Source: Siphonodentalium dalli
Taxonomy: Eukaryota; Mollusca; Scaphopoda; Gadilida; Siphonodentaliidae
Reading direction: 5' to 3'
DNA length: 64,000 bases
Assembly (NCBI GenBank): GCA_032622095.1
Contig: CP136068.1
Location: forward strand, 157,923,465 to 157,987,464
Part shown: positions 58,609 to 64,000 of the stretch, one piece after another
Layout of the letters: each line of letters starts with the position of its first letter
Numbering within the stretch: position 1 is the first letter of the stretch
Translations under genes and position numbers: made by a program
The notes under the pieces: model-generated
The model's input: the letters and a program-made list of their open reading frames with translations, nothing else
Database searches by the model: none
Told to the model about the DNA's origin: nothing

Positions 58609-58616
58609 CATGGATG

Positions 58617-58873
58617 GCGTGTATGGTTATATAGTGCGTTGCTGAATTGTCATGTGTTAGGTGTATATGCAAGTATGGATGGTATGAGTGGTCGTGTTTG
58701 CGGGTTTTTGTATATCTGGAAGGACTGAATGGCCAGTGGCGAGGTTCATATGTATACCTGGAGTGACTCTATGGTATAGGATGAGCTTCATATGTATATA
58801 TCGAGTGGTTATATGACTGTGTGTGGAATATGTATACATGTAGTGACTGTATGGTCAATGGTGAGATGAGTAG
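58617..58873. repeat. Degenerate minisatellite, palindrome spacer
   Basis: Loose repeats of GTATACCTGGAGTGACTCTATGG-type units, continuous with those at 56780-57360 and 60055-60394 before the nested insertions. Confidence 0.6.
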
Positions 58874-58882
58874 GTGTACAAG

Positions 58883-60045
58883 TAGTCCAAGTCTTCTTGT
58901 ACTAAAACCAGCTAAGATATTGGGATGGCGATGCTGGTCTTTAGTCCAAGACCGCTTGTATACCAATCCTTTGACACGACTTACGCCCACGATCTGTGGC
59001 GGGAATTTGTGGTGTATATTACTGGATTTACCTAGCAAATCAATACATGATGCTATATGCATCGGAAAGGTTTAGATCTTATGGTCATAATGGTGTATAA
59101 TAATCTAACTTTAATGTTAAATTACACATAGAATATTCCGGTTGATTGCCACACACATCGATTTGTTTCTCTGTTTGTTTACATTTTAACCGAAAGCCGA
59201 AGTGGTCCGAATAAGTTCGGCATAATCCGCTGTTTGTTCTACTAATTCTACTTTCCGTTTCTATATATAGCGCGGGTTTTCCGAACAAAAATAGCGAAAA
59301 CCGATCGCCCGAAAGTCCAGTTTTCTATGTGCTTTCAGAACAATTCCCGCACTAAAAACTTAATGACATAATGGAGGATCAGAACGGTAGTTTTGTTGAC
59401 AATTTTCGCAAGCAACTTGTCAAAATTGGAGCAAATTAGAACTCTTGTGTCTGACTTGCCATGCGTGATGTGCATTTGACATCTGTGTTGATAAAATAAT
59501 CGGAGAACCGAATCACACAGTTTCGAAATATAGTTCTTCCGTTTTAGTGGGACTTTTCAAACTTAAGGTTCATTTATTTAGTGTATTACATTTATATCTC
59601 CAATGTTTAATTAATCTATTTATTATTTTATTTATTGACACACATAATTACGATTACAATGGAGAATTCATCGTAATTTGCGTTGTTGTCCAAAATCTAC
59701 GGAATATTTTCAACGGAAAATGCCGAACGCAGTTCGCAAGGTCAACTGAGTTCGCATACTTTAAAAAATATGTAAACACTGCGGCAAATGTTTCTTTTCA
59801 CATTAAATTACCGCTTTCAATTCACAACCGATGTGGGTTTCAGATAAAATAGCATGTCTTCTGCGGAAACTATCCGTTTATTGTAGCAATTGTGATATTT
59901 TATTTCATATAATTGTGGTTTTATTTGAGCGGATCACTAACGCTTAAGTCCTGTCAAAGGAATGCATGGGCCTGGAACTCGGACTAAAGACCGGCACCTC
60001 CATCCCGATATCTTAGCCGGCTTTAGTACGAGAAGACTTGGACTA
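58883..60045. mobile_element. Mutator-like non-autonomous element with 9-bp target duplication
   Basis: Ends TAGTCCAAGTCTTCTTGTAC / GTACGAGAAGACTTGGACTA, extending about 65 bp with mismatches (CCAGCTAAGATATTGGGATG). They are flanked by GTGTACAAG at 58874-58882 and 60046-60054. A 9-bp duplication and long inverted ends fit MULEs. The interior 59260-59570 is shared with 44690-45030. No transposase frame. The 59547-59852 frame is unsupported. Confidence 0.82.
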
Positions 60046-60054
60046 GTGTACAAG

Positions 60055-60394
60055 GAGTGACTGTATGTCATCAATGTAATGAATATCTATGCAGGAAGTG
60101 ACTAAATGGTCATGTGTCAGGTGTGTGCGTATACCTGGTGTTCCTGCTTGGCGACTCGTGGCAGTATGGTCATGTGTAGGTTATGCGGATATACAATCAT
60201 GTTGCTATATGGTCATGGGCTAGGTGTATGTGTATATAGCGAGTGGCTATATGGCCATGGATGATGTGCATGTGCTCACATGGAGTGACTATACTGACAT
60301 GGCTGGGGTGTATTAGTATATCTTTAGTGGCTGTTCGGCTATGGTGTGACAAATAAGGATACAGTGAGTGATATGGCCAATGGTGAGGTGAATA
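60055..60394. repeat. Degenerate minisatellite, palindrome spacer (right)
   Basis: Units such as CTATATGGTCATGGGCTAGG and TATACCTGGTGTTCC resemble 56780-57360 in direct orientation. Confidence 0.55.
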
Positions 60395-62020
60395 TGTATA
60401 CCATACACATTACCCCTAACCATAAAATCACTCACTATTTATACACACACCCCATTCGTGAGCATACAGAAACACATGTACATCCCACCCATGACCTTAC
60501 AGTCACTCCATATATACATAATCAATACATAGATGACCATGTAGCTACATCCATACACCACATCAATGTCCATACAGGCACACAAGGTGCACCCGTACAG
60601 GATACACACAACCATACACCATACAGTCACTCAATTCATACCGATTCACCCCACACATTACCATGACCTCTCCCTGTATACCCATACATCTCACTATGGA
60701 CAACACACTCATAACCAGATAGTCACTCATTGTATACATATTCACATCATTCATGACATACATTAACTCCATGTATACCTATCCACTTCACATAGAGTAA
60801 CTCCCTGTCTACCATCTTGGCAACCATCGTGTATCCAGTTGATATTGGTTTATCATAATGGACCAGAAGAGCCACATATTATGGTTAATCTCAGTTCCGT
60901 CTCAAAGTTCTGCCCATTTCCTTTCAATAATATGGTCAGAATCACAAAAGAGGTTCTCCGCAAATTTCCATACTTTAAAATGAATTTGTCATGCCCAATT
61001 CGGAACTGGGACAACCATAATATAACATTTAGTTGTCAGTTAATTAACTAACACGTATAATAACCAAGTGAGTCACAATTTGCTACATTTTCGGATAACG
61101 CAGAGAATAATGTTATATATATAATGATATATGTAAAAAAATAACTTTTACCAATTTGGTTGCCATTTTGGAAGCCATCTTGAGCAATTTCAGTGGTTCA
61201 ACAGTAACAATTAACCATGGTGCAGCAGACATGTTAGTATTCAATGTATAGAAGGCAAAATAGCCAATTTTGTACATCAACCACAACTTGTAAGCGATTG
61301 CAGGACACCCCAGGGCAATATTTACCATTTTCCATATTTTGGCGGCCTTTTTGGCAGCCATTTTGAGTCAAAGTAAGAATTTTGGTTCCAGTGAGTTGAA
61401 ATATTCATAGGTAATGGTATGCCTGACTTATTTGCAACCTTCTGTTCATGTCTTGTTGAAATATGACTAGAATCCCAGTTGTGATTTTTTTGTGAAATTT
61501 TATACCGCGTTCTGTAAAATCGAATTTTTGAGGGATTACAAGGGGATAGGACCCCAATAATGGCATATATAATTGCTCCAATGATCAGTTAATATAAAAA
61601 ATACAAAATAACGTCATATTACTCAACCAGTTCCAAACATCATGAACTGATCTAGAAGATATTTGTGAAAAAATGTCATATTTTCAACTTCCGGCGGCCA
61701 TTTTGGTGGCCATCTTGGATGGTGAGTTTCAATTTTGGGCCAAAATAGTGTCATTATGCCTTAGCTTCATGAAAATATATATATTTTACTAGATTAGTCA
61801 TGTGAGTTTGCAATAAATTCCAAGTAACTGGTTTTACGTCTGTGAAAAAAATTGGGGGGGGGGGGGGGTATACTTTTTAGGGCACTATAAAAAAAATTGC
61901 TCAAGGCTGACAGATGGTCAGCCGATGAAATCTTGATGTCGGATACCTGAATTTACAAAATCCGCAGAGAAAAAAACTTTATACGCCAAAACACGCATCC
62001 GTGACCTGGCGGCCGGATGC
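60395..62020. repeat. Right arm of the 8.5-kb imperfect palindrome
   Basis: This is the inverse of the left arm without the Helitron-like insertion. CATATATCATTATATATATAACATT at about 61108-61134 shows the nearly empty site. Contains a G15 run (61854-61868) where the left arm has a C-run. The frames (60346-60666, 61113-61361) mirror left-arm frames and are not genes. Confidence 0.88.
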
Positions 62021-62039
62021 GTGTGTGCGCTTCGCGCAT

Positions 62040-62552
62040 ATTTGGACCTAAATATTCACATAGGTTCATATTAGACTTATTTCATTCTTAAATAAGCCAA
62101 GCCCATAGTGGTATAAACCCGTTATTCTTTTGCATGGCGCGGGCCACAATGCAAACGCATATATAAAGAACGTAAATTTGGTCTGCAAATAGGTTCATAT
62201 ATTGAACCTAAATATTCAGTTATTTGTTAGGGTGAAGGAGAAGATCTCTCGATCTTTTCAACCATCCTGGGCGCTTCGCGCCCTATCACTATTATGCTGC
62301 AGTTATTTGATTCTGAAATAGCCCATAGTGAACTTATTTTAATTTGTGTGTTTAATTATTTAATTAATTATATTTTGAAATATTGAAATATTGAAAAACT
62401 AATACCGTATAACCTCCGCCAGGGTAACCCGAGTCACCACACCAAATTTGGTTGAAATCTGTCTAGGGGTCTGGGAGAAAAATCCGAACAGACAGACAGA
62501 CGGACAAACGGGCAGACAGACAGACAGACAAATCCTACTCTTTTATATATAT
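62040..62552 (-). mobile_element. Possible Helitron-like end (TCTATATATATAAAAGAG)
   Basis: On the minus strand it begins A|TCTATATATATAAAAGAGTA at 62552, then a TCTG-rich leader (62508-62532) and GACAGATTTCAACCAAATTT. A TC start after A with a TATA-rich leader is common in Helitron-like elements. I found no CTRR end, so both class and far boundary are uncertain. Confidence 0.35.
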
Positions 62553-63130
62553 AGATATACTATTTAGTTATAAGCTAATATATACTATTTATATTAGAAG
62601 TCGATAGATATTTTTTAGACAACGACCGACGCATGCACTTGCTTATGTTTGGACCCCCCCCCCCCCATTTTATATGTTCTAAGTGTACTTGTGATAATCA
62701 TCCTTCAAGTCTCGAAACTCTCGATGTAATGCTTATAATGATTCAATGTGTGTTAGATTAACCCTCTCATCGGCCCTAATTTACGGTCTGTAAAATCGTC
62801 CCTAAAAAAAACAAAAACAAAACAATTAGGGCCGATGAGATAGGCCCTTGCACTGAAAGGGTTAAACTAACATACATTGAATCATTTTTTAGATTTTTTT
62901 GGGTTGATTTTTTTCGGGTATGCTTAAGCATGCTATAGCGAATTTAAAATCAAACTGGATAAAACCTTAGGGGCATGTTATAACTCAAAACTATCACCAA
63001 GTATTCATAGTAATAATTTTGATGCCCATGAAAAACGTAAGATTCCCTGGCACTAAACCTACAAAATAAGTCTGTTAAAGAATATAAGAAAAAATTATTA
63101 AAATTGTAAAAAATAATAACAAATGATGAA
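62553..63130. other. No recognised gene; C12 run and a small inverted pair
   Basis: C-run at about 62647-62658. AACCCTCTCATCGGCCCTAA (62761) and TTAGGGCCGATGAGATAGGC (62827) form a short inverted repeat around an A-rich loop, probably a small MITE ending in GGGTTAA. Confidence 0.5.
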
Positions 63131-63139
63131 AATTGTTAG

Positions 63140-63180
63140 GCCAATGCATTCTCTTATATATGCGAGGCGACCTATGGTCG
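63140..63180. mobile_element. Paired-hairpin MITE, half-hairpin fragment
   Basis: GCCAATGCATTCTCTTATAT through CGAGGCGACCTATGGTCG, then a break. The preceding AT-rich sequence matches the core of the GTGACCCGCCAT-framed copies. Confidence 0.75.
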
Positions 63181-63366
63181 GTTGATACAAAAATCGGACC
63201 TGGCACTGAAAGAGTTAATGTGAACTAGGGGTATGACTTTCTATATATGTATTTTTTTATATCATACGATGCATAATTTATAAGATATAAACTAACGGAT
63301 TGAAATCATTCTCCCATTAAACACAAACAATAAAAAACGAGACAAGAATTACGTATTTGCAATTAA

Positions 63367-63760
63367 CCCTTTACCCAACAAACCGGCCAAAAACGGCCAA
63401 ATAAAGCTGCAACAGCCTAAATTATCTTGGGTCTGTCTCAATAAAACCATACAAATATGGATATCATTGGAACCGGCTCATTGACCACATTGTGATGGCT
63501 ACAGTTATGCCCTGTGCCAATGCATTCTCTTATATATGCGAGTCGACCATAGGTAGCCTCGCATATATAAGAGAATGCATTGGCCTAAAAAATATCTTTT
63601 TTTAACACTTTTTACCATTTTTTCTAACATTCTTTAACAATTTTATAATTTTTAATATGTGTTAAGCCAATGAATTCTCTTATATATGCGAGGCGACCTA
63701 TGGTCGACTCGCATATATAAGAGAATGCATTGGCACAGGGCCGTTCAGTTGGGTAAAGGG
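63367..63760. mobile_element. TTAA MITE carrying the paired hairpins, intact copy
   Basis: TTAA at 63363-63366 and 63761-63764. Ends CCCTTTACCCAAC / GTTGGGTAAAGGG are perfect. Hairpins at 63516-63584 and 63666-63734. Same body as 33723-34112. The perfect ends make this the best copy for defining the family. Confidence 0.93.
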
Positions 63761-63764
63761 TTAA

Positions 63765-64000
63765 CATTACTGAAGTACTGCTTATATGATTTATTACACG
63801 ATCCTAGCCTTAGCCAATAGCCAATAAACCCGTTTTATAAATTATGATATTAAACGTTCGTTTAGTGCCAGTTGACCTTTGACTTCCGGCTTGTCATCTG
63901 TTTACATTCCGTACATTCCGTGGCTAATATTTTTTCAACAATCTCTAATGAATGAAGAGTTGAAAACTTATTTCTTTAAATTTACGTCATTAAATAGAGG
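63765..64000. other. No recognised feature
   Basis: AT-rich sequence to the window edge. Confidence 0.4.

Overview
This window is AT-rich, gene-poor, repeat-rich nuclear DNA from an animal. There is no operon structure, and the coding exons are small with GT/AG splice sites and kilobase introns. A bivalve mollusc or similar marine invertebrate is the best guess. The reasons are a lineage-expanded core-2 GlcNAc-transferase family, a Ngaro-type tyrosine-recombinase retrotransposon carrying an SGNH hydrolase, a KIAA1958/Crypton-type recombinase relic, and the motif CAGAGTTATGGCCCTTGA near 46191, which I associate with bivalve repeats. The species was not identified.

Host genes. Two paralogous three-exon genes lie on the minus strand, about 32 kb apart. 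Gene A has exons at 13400-12511, 5650-5424 and 442-138 (473 codons plus stop). Gene B has exons at 50661-49763, 47706-47471 and 45820-45516 (479 codons plus stop). Both encode type II membrane proteins of the core-2 beta-1,6-N-acetylglucosaminyltransferase (GCNT, glycosyltransferase 14) family. Intron phases are identical (2, then 1), the last exons are both 305 nt, and the two proteins are about 80 percent identical in the last exon. They would act in the Golgi on O-glycans. Their upstream regions share a palindromic TGACGTCA site and a GCAGATGGTCCATGG block.

Mobile elements. From 18.4 to about 24.45 kb lies a nearly complete Ngaro-like element: gag with CCCH-type finger, reverse transcriptase, RNase H, tyrosine recombinase and SGNH hydrolase. 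It is broken by a few stops and frameshifts, but the recombinase is intact. It is flanked on both sides by pieces of an APE-type LINE in the opposite orientation. A Crypton-derived recombinase relic lies at 30.9-32.1 kb. LINE 3-prime ends lie at 37.0-37.8 and 51.5-52.0 kb.

Non-autonomous elements. At least four families with TTAA target sites occur, along with TA-flanked, hAT-like and 9-bp-duplication elements. A recurring paired-hairpin module carries GCATATATAAGAGAATGC arms.

Satellites and the right end. Tandem arrays include units of 27, 31-34, 47, 35, 23-25 and 122 bp. The right end, 53.5-62.0 kb, is a large imperfect palindrome. Its arms are about 1.65 kb once nested elements are subtracted: a Helitron-like insertion with 122-bp repeats, a hAT-like element and a Mutator-like element. 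No tRNA, rRNA or CRISPR was seen.
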